A DNA stretch of 28,486 nt from CAIUSP01 sp964594365 (GTDB taxonomy: Bacteria > Actinomycetota > Thermoleophilia > Solirubrobacterales > 70-9): positions 1 to 28,486 of the forward strand of contig CAZQMB010000016.1 of NCBI GenBank assembly GCA_964594365.1, written 5' to 3'. The position numbers and the translations under genes are program-made. This document shows positions 1 to 6,708 of the stretch, piece by piece (within the stretch, counting starts at the first letter, position 1; every line of letters starts with the position of its first letter). Below the pieces are notes generated by a model. The model did not search any database, was not told the origin of the DNA, and saw only the letters and a list, made by a program, of their open reading frames with translations.

Positions 1-84
1 GAGGAACTCGAAGAGATCTCATCCGAGATCGAGACCGCTGCGCCACCCTCACCCGGCGAGAGCTCGGGCGAAGACAAGTCCTGA
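1..84 (+). CDS. C-terminal end of an upstream gene, possibly rpoC (RNA polymerase beta')
   Basis: The window opens inside a + strand reading frame that runs 27 codons to a TGA at 82-84. The visible residues are Glu/Ser/Pro-rich (it begins EELEEISSEIE and ends GESSGEDKS), a disordered acidic tail. In many bacteria rpoB-rpoC lie directly upstream of rpsL, so this could be the tail of RpoC; the tail itself is too low in complexity to identify the protein. The downstream genes to 992 are on the opposite strand, so this gene converges with them. The identity is inferred from gene order only. Confidence 0.4.
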   Translation, partial: EELEEISSEIETAAPPSPGESSGEDKS

Positions 85-109
85 GATTCCAAGCGACCCC
101 GCTGTAGTT

Positions 110-123
110 CGCCCGGTCGGGCG
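110..123. terminator. Short hairpin between convergent genes
   Basis: A 5-bp GC stem (CGCCC/GGGCG, 110-114 and 119-123) with a GGTC loop lies between the + strand stop at 84 and the - strand stop at 146. It is followed by a pyrimidine-rich stretch (TGATGCTCTTCTCT) rather than a clean T-run. Its position between two convergent ends fits a terminator, but the stem is short and the call is weak. Confidence 0.3.
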
Positions 124-145
124 TGATGCTCTTCTCTAAGGTCGT

Positions 146-445
146 TTAGCGCCGGCTGCCGGCTGCGGTGGCAGCGGTGCGCGGTTTGACCACACGGGTC
201 CGCGTGCGGCCTCCGGGCGGGCACTCAGGAGCGACGCTGGTACCGCCGCCGTGCGGTCCGCGCCTCGGTCCACGTGGGGGCTTCGGCTCACGTCTCCAAC
301 GCCTGAAGCCGTGGTCTTCGCCGTTCTCGTCGAGGCCATCAGCGACAGGCTCGCTGCGAACGGCGGCGTAGATCAGCCACATCCCGAAGAAGACCGGGAC
401 CTTGAGGACTACTGCCAAGAAGATGATTGGGACAATCTCACCCAT
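146..445 (-). CDS. Small single-pass membrane protein with a basic Pro/Arg/Gly-rich tail
   Basis: A 99-residue protein. Residues about 4-29 form one hydrophobic segment ending in MWLIYAAVR, followed by a short acidic stretch (about 32-44) and then a long Arg/Pro/Gly-rich basic tail (RRWRREPKPPRGPRRGPHGGG and onward). The plan suggests a membrane anchor with a disordered basic tail that could contact acidic polymers; that role is inference. It starts 23 bases after the stop of the HAD-like gene and is probably co-transcribed with it. The low-complexity second half could partly reflect GC-biased open frame, but the membrane segment and operon position favour a real gene. I do not recognise a named family. 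Confidence 0.55.
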   Translation of the reverse strand: MGEIVPIIFLAVVLKVPVFFGMWLIYAAVRSEPVADGLDENGEDHGFRRWRREPKPPRGPRRGPHGGGTSVAPECPPGGRTRTRVVKPRTAATAAGSRR

Positions 446-467
446 GAGGTCGGGATTCTACCGTTCC

Positions 468-992
468 TCAGCGCGGCATGAAGCCGTTCGAGGCCCATTG
501 GACCAAGACCTCCGCATGTGCCTCCTCGAATCCGTGCTCCGGCTCCGTGGGTACCAGCAGGGTCGGGGCGGCACGGCTCTCGGCCCAGTCGAAGCAGCTC
601 TGGTCGAAGTTGTCGTCGATCCAGGCCAGAGGTCGGTCGCCCGCGTACTCGGCGATCGGCCCGAGTTTCCAGTGCTCTTCATCATCGGGTGTGCCGGCGA
701 GTTCGAGGTGGGGGAGTTCGGAGACGCCGATCAGGTTGGGGAGGTGGTCGTTCGCTCGGTCTTCCCACCCCGACGCCCAGAAGAGTTCGTAGTGAGCTTC
801 GAGGCGTTTGATCCGCTCCCCCGCGGCCAGCGAGATGCAGTGAGGGATGCCGTCTATCAGCAGGTACTCGAAACGGCCTCCGGCTCTCGCCGTGGGCTCG
901 GCGCCAGGCTGGAGGCCTGCGCCGTCGGCGAAAACCGATATCACCCCGTCGATGTCCACTCCCAGCAAGGGCTTTTCACGCGGCTCCGGCAT
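468..992 (-). CDS. HAD-superfamily phosphatase-like protein (HAD_SAK type)
   Basis: A 174-residue soluble protein with the HAD motifs in order: motif I DxD at residues 13-15 (LLGVDIDGVI), the motif II small residue in FWASGWEDRAN (about 71-81), a Lys at about 109 (EHWKL) and the motif IV acid pair in LAWIDDNF (about 126-127). The conserved motif spacing and short cap resemble the HAD domains associated with Swiss-army-knife RNA repair proteins and their stand-alone actinobacterial relatives, so a phosphohydrolase acting on a nucleotide or nucleic-acid end is possible; the substrate cannot be read from sequence. It is divergent from rpsL, with a 97-base shared upstream region, and is followed by the small membrane protein gene. 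All expected catalytic positions are present. Confidence 0.75.
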   Translation of the reverse strand: MPEPREKPLLGVDIDGVISVFADGAGLQPGAEPTARAGGRFEYLLIDGIPHCISLAAGERIKRLEAHYELFWASGWEDRANDHLPNLIGVSELPHLELAGTPDDEEHWKLGPIAEYAGDRPLAWIDDNFDQSCFDWAESRAAPTLLVPTEPEHGFEEAHAEVLVQWASNGFMPR

Positions 993-1004
993 CGATTGAG
1001 CCTA
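993..1004 (-). promoter_or_regulatory. Candidate -10 element for the HAD-like gene, leaderless spacing
   Basis: On the - strand a TAGGCT hexamer (1004-999) fits TAnnnT and sits six bases upstream of the ATG at 992, the spacing seen at leaderless genes. No convincing -35 is seen and no Shine-Dalgarno precedes the ATG. Prediction from spacing only. Confidence 0.3.
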
Positions 1005-1051
1005 ATGGGCGAGGGATTCGTGCGTAGCGGCGAGGAAAACCGGCGGCTGGC

Positions 1052-1081
1052 TTGCACGCACAGGCTCCGCGCCGCTAACAT
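1052..1081 (+). promoter_or_regulatory. Candidate sigma70-type promoter of rpsL, possibly leaderless
   Basis: TTGCAC (1052-1057) and TAACAT (1076-1081) are separated by 18 bases, a standard -35/-10 layout. The predicted transcription start falls at about 1088-1090, on or next to the GTG start codon of rpsL at 1090, and no Shine-Dalgarno sequence is visible upstream. Together this suggests an rpsL-rpsG transcript with little or no 5' leader. The ATG at 1080 is in a different frame and overlaps the -10. Confidence 0.45.
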
Positions 1082-1089
1082 GCGCCGCC

Positions 1090-1485
1090 GTGCCCAATAC
1101 GAACCAACTAGTCCGCAAGGGACGCAAGCGCAAGCGCAAGAAGATGGCCACGCCGGGCCTCAAGTCCGGTCATGGCAACAAGAAGCGCGTAGCCGCACCT
1201 CAGCGCCGTGGCGTCTGCACCCGAGTCGCGACCGTCACCCCCAAGAAGCCGAATTCGGCCCTGCGCAAGATCGCCCGTGTGAGGATCACCAACGGGATCG
1301 AGGTGACCAGCTACATCCCGGGTGAGGGCCACAACCTCCAGGAGCACTCCGTCGTCTTGGTTCGTGGAGGGCGCGTGAAGGATCTTCCCGGCGTTCGCTA
1401 CAAGGTCGTCCGCGGCACTCTGGACGCCGCAGGTGTGTCCGACCGCAAGCAGGCTCGCTCCCTTTACGGGGTAAAGGCGAGCTGA
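1090..1485 (+). CDS. rpsL: 30S ribosomal protein S12
   Basis: S12 of the decoding centre, 131 residues, starting at GTG (MPNTNQLVRKGRKRK). The conserved core is present: RRGVCTRV at 39-46, TPKKPNSALRK at 50-60 with the two lysines linked to streptomycin response (wild type), YIPGEGHNLQEHS at 75-87, and RVKDLPGVRY at 95-104, where D98 matches the Asp methylthiolated by RimO in E. coli. Between the N-terminal arm and RRGVC it carries a segment (about 21-38, LKSGHGNKKRVAAPQ) longer than the E. coli form and shorter than or different from the Bacillus form. rpsG follows after 4 bases. Unlike in most bacteria, fusA does not follow rpsG. Confidence 0.98.
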   Translation: MPNTNQLVRKGRKRKRKKMATPGLKSGHGNKKRVAAPQRRGVCTRVATVTPKKPNSALRKIARVRITNGIEVTSYIPGEGHNLQEHSVVLVRGGRVKDLPGVRYKVVRGTLDAAGVSDRKQARSLYGVKAS

Positions 1486-1489
1486 CCAG

Positions 1490-1960
1490 ATGCCGCGCAG
1501 AGCACAGGCTCAGATCCGCACCATCGATCCGGACTCCGTCCACGGAAGTCGTCTGGTCCAGCAGCTGATCAACAAGGTCATGCGTCACGGCAAGAAGGGC
1601 GTCGCCGAGAAGATCGTCTACGACGCTCTGGCGATCGTCGGCGAGCGCACCGGAGAGGATCCGGTCGAGACCCTCGAGGCCTCGATCAAGGAACTCACCC
1701 CCGTGCTCGAGGTTCGATCCCGCCGGGTGGGAGGAGCGACCTACCAAGTCCCGGTAGAGGTGCCCGCCCGTCGCGCCAAGACCCTCGCTGTCCGCTGGTT
1801 GATCGAGTTCGCCGAGAACCGCAACGAGAAGGCGATGTCCGAGCGTCTGGCCAACGAGATCATGGATGCGACCAAGCAGCAGGGTGGAGCCTGGAAGCGC
1901 AAGGACGACATCTATCGCATGGCACAGGCCAACAAGGCCTTCGCCCACTATCGCTGGTAG
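1490..1960 (+). CDS. rpsG: 30S ribosomal protein S7
   Basis: S7, 156 residues, the usual bacterial length. It nucleates assembly of the 30S head by binding the 3' major domain of 16S rRNA. Recognisable stretches are the start MPRRAQAQ, SRLVQQLINKVMRHGKKGVAEKI (about 18-40), EVRSRRVGGATYQVPVEV (about 74-91) and the C-terminal AHYRW. The ATG lies 4 bases after the rpsL stop, so the two are co-transcribed. It is followed immediately by a convergent gene whose stop is only 22 bases away, so rpsL-rpsG forms a short separate transcription unit here. Confidence 0.98.
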   Translation: MPRRAQAQIRTIDPDSVHGSRLVQQLINKVMRHGKKGVAEKIVYDALAIVGERTGEDPVETLEASIKELTPVLEVRSRRVGGATYQVPVEVPARRAKTLAVRWLIEFAENRNEKAMSERLANEIMDATKQQGGAWKRKDDIYRMAQANKAFAHYRW

Positions 1961-1973
1961 ACGGTCTCCCGTC
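1960..1973 (+). terminator. Weak hairpin at the end of rpsG
   Basis: GACGG-TCTC-CCGTC starts on the last base of the rpsG stop codon and gives a 5-bp stem with a 4-base loop; the sequence after it (CGGTTGTACT) is only modestly T-rich. It lies in the 21-base gap between the convergent rpsG and cyclase genes and could end transcription in either direction. Low confidence. Confidence 0.35.
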
Positions 1974-1981
1974 CGGTTGTA

Positions 1982-2743
1982 CTAGTCGACGATTCCCACG
2001 ACTCTGGCGGGCGCAGCACTGCCCCCGACCAGCCGCAAGGGAAAGCAAGCCAGCGTGAACCCCGTCGCGGGGAGCGACGAGAGATTGGCTAGCCTCTCGA
2101 TCTGCGAGTAGGCGAGGTCGGCCTGATGTGCGGCCCAGAAGATCCCGGATTCGTTCCGCTCCACTGCTTCGGCCGCCTGCAGATGTAGGGGGCGGTCCCA
2201 ACCCCAGGCATCGATCCCCATCACCCTCACTCCCTGCTCGTACATCCAGTGTGTGGCCTCTGCCGTCACGCCCGGACCTCGGATCATGTAGTCGTCGGCG
2301 TCGAGGAACTCGTCGCGGCCGGTGTGGACCAACACGATGTCGAGAGGCTTCAACTCATGGTCGACCGCCTGGAGGGCCGACCTGACCTGATCTGCGGTTA
2401 TCGCATCTCCATCTTCGTGGGACGTGAAGTCCAGTCGCACCCCGGGGGCATGGAACCACTCGAGCGGGAGCTCGTCGATCGTCTGCGACGGCTTGCCGCC
2501 CGTCTCCGAGTTGTAGTGCCACGGCGCATCGACATGGGTCGAGTTGTGGGTCCCGAATCTCAGGAACTCCTCGACCGCCCAGCCCTCTCCGTCCCGGAGC
2601 AGAGATGGCTCTACCCCGAACATCTCGCGGATCGTCTCGGCACCCTCCTCGTGACCGTGGAAGGCGATCTCGGTCCTCAGCAGGTCAGGGGTGTCGGCCG
2701 GACTGGCCACGATCGGAGCCGAGAGGTCTATGAACTCAGGCAC
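1982..2743 (-). CDS. Putative cyclase / kynurenine-formamidase-like metal-dependent hydrolase
   Basis: A 253-residue soluble protein of the cyclase family (the fold of bacterial kynurenine formamidase KynB and isatin hydrolase). The family's metal motif is visible as HNSTHVDAPWH at residues 66-76, supplying H66, H70 and D72, with H76 nearby; GIDAWGWDRP (about 176-185) and the C-terminal FPLRLVGGSAAPARVV are typical of the family. The substrate cannot be assigned: members hydrolyse formylkynurenine, isatin or other cyclic amides. Its start overlaps the stop of the upstream membrane-protein gene by 8 bases, so it is the last gene of a three-gene - strand unit. There is no tryptophan-degradation gene nearby to support a kynurenine role. 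Confidence 0.85.
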   Translation of the reverse strand: MPEFIDLSAPIVASPADTPDLLRTEIAFHGHEEGAETIREMFGVEPSLLRDGEGWAVEEFLRFGTHNSTHVDAPWHYNSETGGKPSQTIDELPLEWFHAPGVRLDFTSHEDGDAITADQVRSALQAVDHELKPLDIVLVHTGRDEFLDADDYMIRGPGVTAEATHWMYEQGVRVMGIDAWGWDRPLHLQAAEAVERNESGIFWAAHQADLAYSQIERLANLSSLPATGFTLACFPLRLVGGSAAPARVVGIVD

Positions 2744-3281
2744 CGGATTGCCCTCCCACCGCGGGTTCGTCCGCGCCGTCTTCCGAACCGCCGGCGTAGG
2801 CCTCGGTCAGGGACGAGTAGGCGAGTGCCGACCCGCAGCCCACGAGCAGAGCCGACCCGAGCAGTTCGAGCCAGAAGCCGAGTTGAGGGGTCGCCTTGGC
2901 GTCGACGAAGGACCCGGTCTCGTTACCGAGTGCGCCTATGCGGTTGGCATCCGGCACGTCGATGATCAGGAAGATCAGCAGTGCGACCAGTCCGGTGACC
3001 GCCAACGCCACCGCCGCAGTCTGGCTGACCGCCCCCGACTCTCCGTCCCGTGCCAGATCGAACCAGAGACAGACGACCAGCAGGGCAAGCGCGATGACAC
3101 CCAGGATCAGCATCGCCCACCCGTGCTGATCCTGAGCGGTGACCACCAACTCTTCGGTGAACCCCGGCTCCGAGAGGTCGGGTGTGAGCATGAAGATCCC
3201 GGTGAATTGCGCAGCGGCGAGCGCACCGGCGCCGAGCGCGATCCCACAGGCCAGAGGTAGTGTCAGCTTCGGCCAGCGCAT
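2736..3281 (-). CDS. Four-TM membrane protein, related to its upstream neighbour
   Basis: A 181-residue protein with four predicted membrane segments at about 8-28 (LACGIALGAGALAAAQF), 55-75 (AMLILGVIALALLVVCLWF), 88-108 (AVALAVTGLVALLIFLIIDV) and 135-155 (LELLGSALLVGCGSALAY), and an acidic Gly-rich tail. The ATG overlaps the preceding stop as TGATG and its own 3' end overlaps the cyclase start by 8 bases, so translation is probably coupled across all three genes. The block IIDVP to GFW to LLV matches a similar block (VVDLP to GFW to ALVV) near the C-terminus of the upstream protein, which indicates the two are paralogs. Function is not recognised. Confidence 0.75.
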   Translation of the reverse strand: MRWPKLTLPLACGIALGAGALAAAQFTGIFMLTPDLSEPGFTEELVVTAQDQHGWAMLILGVIALALLVVCLWFDLARDGESGAVSQTAAVALAVTGLVALLIFLIIDVPDANRIGALGNETGSFVDAKATPQLGFWLELLGSALLVGCGSALAYSSLTEAYAGGSEDGADEPAVGGQSGA

Positions 3282-4198
3282 CAGTTGCCTCCTGCCGGGG
3301 CGAGATCGACGGCCCTCGCGGCTGGCTTCACCGTGCGCCGTGATCGCCCGCCCTGGTTACCTCGAAAGAGGACCGCGCCCGAGACGACGAGTGCGATTCC
3401 TGCCGACAGCTGGGCCCAGAACCCGCCGAGCAGGCGAGTGGTTGCGTCCGAGTAGGGCAGAGCGTTGACCGGATCTAGAGCCTTCGGGAGATCCACCACC
3501 AGCGCGACCGCAACCGTGATCAATCCGAGAGCAGCGATGGCGATGGCGAGGTTTCGACCCCCTCCTCGGAGAATTCCGACGGCGAGGATTCCGGCGCCGA
3601 TGGCGACCGGAATCAGGAGCCACAGGTGGGCGCTGCCGGTGACCGCAGTAGCGGTAACCGGAGCCGGCGCATCGACCGCGATCTGTCCCTGATAGAGCGG
3701 CGCTCCAACCGCGACCCCTCGGTAGTCGAGGAACTGCGAACCGATCAGGAGCCCGGCAGCGATCAGGCAGGAGAAGGCGCCGGTGCGAACCGGGTCGATC
3801 GCTGCGCTCGCGAGGCCAGTGCCACGCCCAGCGGCAGGGATCAGCCTTTCGATCACCGCGCCTCGGGTCCACTCGATCGTCGAAGCGATCGACGAGAGCA
3901 CCCACCCGATCACTGCAGCGACGAGCAGGACGAGACGAGCAACCAAAGGGGCGATCCTCGCGAGGATCGCCCGGAGCGGGCGGGTCAGAGGACGGATCTT
4001 CACCGCGACCAGGTCGACGACTGCCTCGACACGGTCCACGGCAGGAGCCGACCACTGCTTCAGTCGGATCACACGCTGCCTGATCCAGCCGTCGGCGACA
4101 CCGATCGCATTCGAAATGGTGGCTGCGAGGAGACGCCCCGCGTTCTCCGCCCCCTCGAGCAGTTGCGCGCCGGCGCTCTTGATCCTCTGCTCTCTCAC
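3281..4198 (-). CDS. Multi-pass membrane protein with helical N-terminal region
   Basis: About 305 residues from the GTG at 4198 (MREQRIKSAG); a TTG just upstream (4201) is equally possible, and still longer starts would run into the divergent gene at 4282. The N-terminal hundred residues are amphipathic and Arg-rich with one hydrophobic stretch (RLVLLVAAVIGWVLSSIA); the second half has four membrane segments ending in FWAQLSAGIALVVSGAVLF. That second half resembles the whole of the next protein in the operon, so this looks like the same four-TM domain with an added N-terminal module. It is the first gene of the - strand unit ending in the cyclase. Family and role are not recognised. Confidence 0.7.
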   Translation of the reverse strand: MREQRIKSAGAQLLEGAENAGRLLAATISNAIGVADGWIRQRVIRLKQWSAPAVDRVEAVVDLVAVKIRPLTRPLRAILARIAPLVARLVLLVAAVIGWVLSSIASTIEWTRGAVIERLIPAAGRGTGLASAAIDPVRTGAFSCLIAAGLLIGSQFLDYRGVAVGAPLYQGQIAVDAPAPVTATAVTGSAHLWLLIPVAIGAGILAVGILRGGGRNLAIAIAALGLITVAVALVVDLPKALDPVNALPYSDATTRLLGGFWAQLSAGIALVVSGAVLFRGNQGGRSRRTVKPAARAVDLAPAGGN

Positions 4199-4266
4199 CA
4201 AGCGAATAGTGACGAAAACCCGTTCTGGATGCCGCCTTTCGCCCGTATTCAGGCGCGAGAGGGCTC

Positions 4267-4272
4267 TATCCT
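4267..4272 (+). promoter_or_regulatory. Candidate -10 hexamer for the glycosyltransferase cluster
   Basis: TATCCT at 4267-4272 fits TAnnnT and lies nine bases before the TTG start at 4282, near the upper limit of leaderless spacing. No good -35 or Shine-Dalgarno sequence is seen. It is the only obvious promoter-like element in the 83-base divergent gap. Confidence 0.25.
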
Positions 4273-4281
4273 GCCCCGACC

Positions 4282-6708
4282 TTGGCAGTAGCCATCCTCG
4301 TTTCTGCGCTTCTCGTCTTCCTCTCCTCGCTCCTGTTGGGGCGGGCCCTGACACGCCTGCTCGGGAGCGGGGATTCGACCTGGATCGAGCCGATGCTCGG
4401 CTTCGCGGCGTTGGTGGTCCTCGCTTCGGCTCTTCGTCTCGTTACCGGTAGCTCGGTGGTCACGGCGATCCTCCTCGGCGCCGTGGTACTCGGCTCGCTC
4501 GCCTATCTGGGCCTGGGTTGGTCGCGTTCCGGTGGAGCGGGAATCGCAGCAGCAGCGCGTCTCTGCGCGCCTGCGGTGATCCTGGCCCTCCTGCTCGGTT
4601 TCCTGCCGTTTGCCGCCTCAGGTCATATCGGCCCGTTGGGGGCTGGCGTGAACAACGACCTCGCTTCCCACCTCAACTGGACCGCGTGGCTGTTCACCGA
4701 GGCGGGTCCGAAACCTTGGGGGGTGGAGATCGGATATCCAATCGGTACCCACTCGCTCGCAGCGGCTATGGAGGGAGGCCTCGGCCTGGAGACGCTCCCG
4801 GCTCTGCTCGGAATCCTCGTGGCGTTGCCCATGCTCGGGGCCGTGCTCGCGATGTCGGTCCTGGCCGAGGCGCGGGGCGGCATCCGGGCTCTCGGTGGGG
4901 CATTGATCGGCCTGCCCTACCTCTTCGCCGGTTCCTTCGCGATCGGCAGTTTCAAGGAGATAGAGATGGGCCTGTTGCTGTTGGCTCTGGCGATAACCCT
5001 CCGTGCGGCGGGGAGAGGGGCGGGTCGGGCGTTCACGATCGTCACGCCTGCGGTCCTGTTCGCCGGGATGCTCGCTACCTACAGCTACGCAGCGGTCGGC
5101 TGGGTGGCGGTGACCGTCGGTATCTGGATGGCGACCGGTATCTGGCAGCTCCGGCGCCGCGATGGGGCAGAGGCGGTTCGCAGGGTGATCCGCGAGTCTC
5201 TCCCAGTCGTCGCCGGATCGATCGCGTTGGCGTTCGTGATCTCTCTGGTCGAGTTGAGCCGCTCTTACGATCTCGTCTTCTCGGAGGAGGTCCAGGTCAC
5301 CTCGGCATCGCGTCTCGAGCAGGCTGTCCCGATTCCAGAGGCTTTCGGCGCCTGGCCGACTCCGGACTTCTTCGGGGGGCTGGACACGTGGATCGGATGG
5401 CTCTTGTTCGGAGGTCTCGGGTTGATCGTGCTCTTGCTGGGAGTCCGCTCGGCTTGGCGGAGAGGGGAATCCGCTCTCCTTTCGGCGCTCGCCGCCTCCA
5501 CGATCCTCTTCCTCGTCGCGCTGGTATTCGGCAGCTACTACACGCAAGCCAAGGCGCTGACGATTCCGGCCGCGATCATCATGGCGTTGGCGTTCCTGGG
5601 AATCGCCGATTCGAGTGCGAGAGGTATCGGCCGTCGGGGTTTGGCGGCCGTGTTCGTTGCTGTGGCCTTCTACTCGACCTTCCTCGTGCTCAGGGAGGCG
5701 AATGTCGCCGCGTTGGATCGGACCACCGAACTCGAACGGATCAGGGAGAGGATCGGTGGCGAGGGTGTCATGACCCTGACGACCGACCGATACGTCGACT
5801 TCAATCTGCAGGGAGCCTTGGTGGTCAGCCCCGCCCCATTTGCCGAGTTGGTGATTCGCGATCGTCCGGGAAAGGTCGGACGCCTCCCGGTCGACTTCGA
5901 CTCTCCGAAGTGGCCGGTCTCCGATCTCTACGACTTCGTCCTGACGACCAGCGCCGGATTCCAGAGCGGCCCCTCCCCGGGATATGCGCTCGATCTCGAG
6001 ACCCCCTCGTATCGACTGTGGCGAAGGGTCGACGACCGGCGGCCTCAGAGCAGGAGCATCCTGCCCGAGCGAACGCGGATGGGGAAGATCCTCCGCTGCG
6101 GTGAGCCACGGATCGACGAGATACTCCGCACCCTGTCGAGGAGCGGAGGACTCCTGGCCCATACCGTCCGTGCGCCCTATGTCGGGAAGCGAAACGCGTG
6201 GAACCCGGGAGCGAAACTCTCTCCGGGCGAGAGCACTTCGCAGGAGATGACTCTGGGCAGAGGCGCTTGGGATCTCTCACTCCAGTACTTCAGCCCCTCG
6301 CGCGGACTCACCGTGACCGCGCCCGGCCTGCGAACGGTCCTGCCGTCGGATGCGGTCGGACGCCTCCAATCCGGCGGACACCGGGGACCCTTCTGGCACG
6401 CCGGTCGCATCGTTTCGGACGGATCGCCGGTGAAGCTGACTATCACGGCCGAGGGGTTGAACTGGTTCCAGCGATTGATCGGTGTGACCCAGAAGATCGA
6501 GATCGGGAATCTCGCCGCGACGGCCCCCGGGACCGAGCGAGTCGTTCCCGCCGATAAGGCCTGCGGGCTCTACGTCGATTACTTCACCTCGAACCCGCCC
6601 AAGGCCTACAGCCTCGCCGATCCGATCCTCCAGCAGCCGGTCCTCCGAGAGCGCAAGCGCATAGGCAAGCGCGCTTTCGACTACTCGGATCGAGGGGGGC
6701 GTCCTTGA
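4282..6708 (+). CDS. Large polytopic membrane protein, GT-C-like, with soluble C-terminal domain
   Basis: 808 residues from a TTG start (MAVAILVSALLVF). About the first 475 residues alternate membrane helices and loops; the first long loop holds NNDLASHLNW (D126, H130) and then GYPIGTHSLAAAM (about 151-163). This acid-then-H layout, followed by a YP...H motif, resembles the FDTLWYH and YPENSELLH motifs of the four downstream proteins and of GT-C enzymes, so a lipid-linked sugar transfer role is likely but unproven. Residues about 475-808 are non-membrane and beta-rich, with two cysteines (LRCGEP and KACGLY), and are probably extracytoplasmic. It lacks the TPLTAxG signature of its neighbours and is the most divergent member. 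Its stop overlaps the next start as TTGA. Confidence 0.8.
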   Translation: MAVAILVSALLVFLSSLLLGRALTRLLGSGDSTWIEPMLGFAALVVLASALRLVTGSSVVTAILLGAVVLGSLAYLGLGWSRSGGAGIAAAARLCAPAVILALLLGFLPFAASGHIGPLGAGVNNDLASHLNWTAWLFTEAGPKPWGVEIGYPIGTHSLAAAMEGGLGLETLPALLGILVALPMLGAVLAMSVLAEARGGIRALGGALIGLPYLFAGSFAIGSFKEIEMGLLLLALAITLRAAGRGAGRAFTIVTPAVLFAGMLATYSYAAVGWVAVTVGIWMATGIWQLRRRDGAEAVRRVIRESLPVVAGSIALAFVISLVELSRSYDLVFSEEVQVTSASRLEQAVPIPEAFGAWPTPDFFGGLDTWIGWLLFGGLGLIVLLLGVRSAWRRGESALLSALAASTILFLVALVFGSYYTQAKALTIPAAIIMALAFLGIADSSARGIGRRGLAAVFVAVAFYSTFLVLREANVAALDRTTELERIRERIGGEGVMTLTTDRYVDFNLQGALVVSPAPFAELVIRDRPGKVGRLPVDFDSPKWPVSDLYDFVLTTSAGFQSGPSPGYALDLETPSYRLWRRVDDRRPQSRSILPERTRMGKILRCGEPRIDEILRTLSRSGGLLAHTVRAPYVGKRNAWNPGAKLSPGESTSQEMTLGRGAWDLSLQYFSPSRGLTVTAPGLRTVLPSDAVGRLQSGGHRGPFWHAGRIVSDGSPVKLTITAEGLNWFQRLIGVTQKIEIGNLAATAPGTERVVPADKACGLYVDYFTSNPPKAYSLADPILQQPVLRERKRIGKRAFDYSDRGGRP

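Noticed and set aside
402..1325. 307-codon + strand frame over the HAD gene and rpsL
   Set aside because: Runs through the start of rpsL in another frame and opposite to the HAD gene, which has clear motifs.
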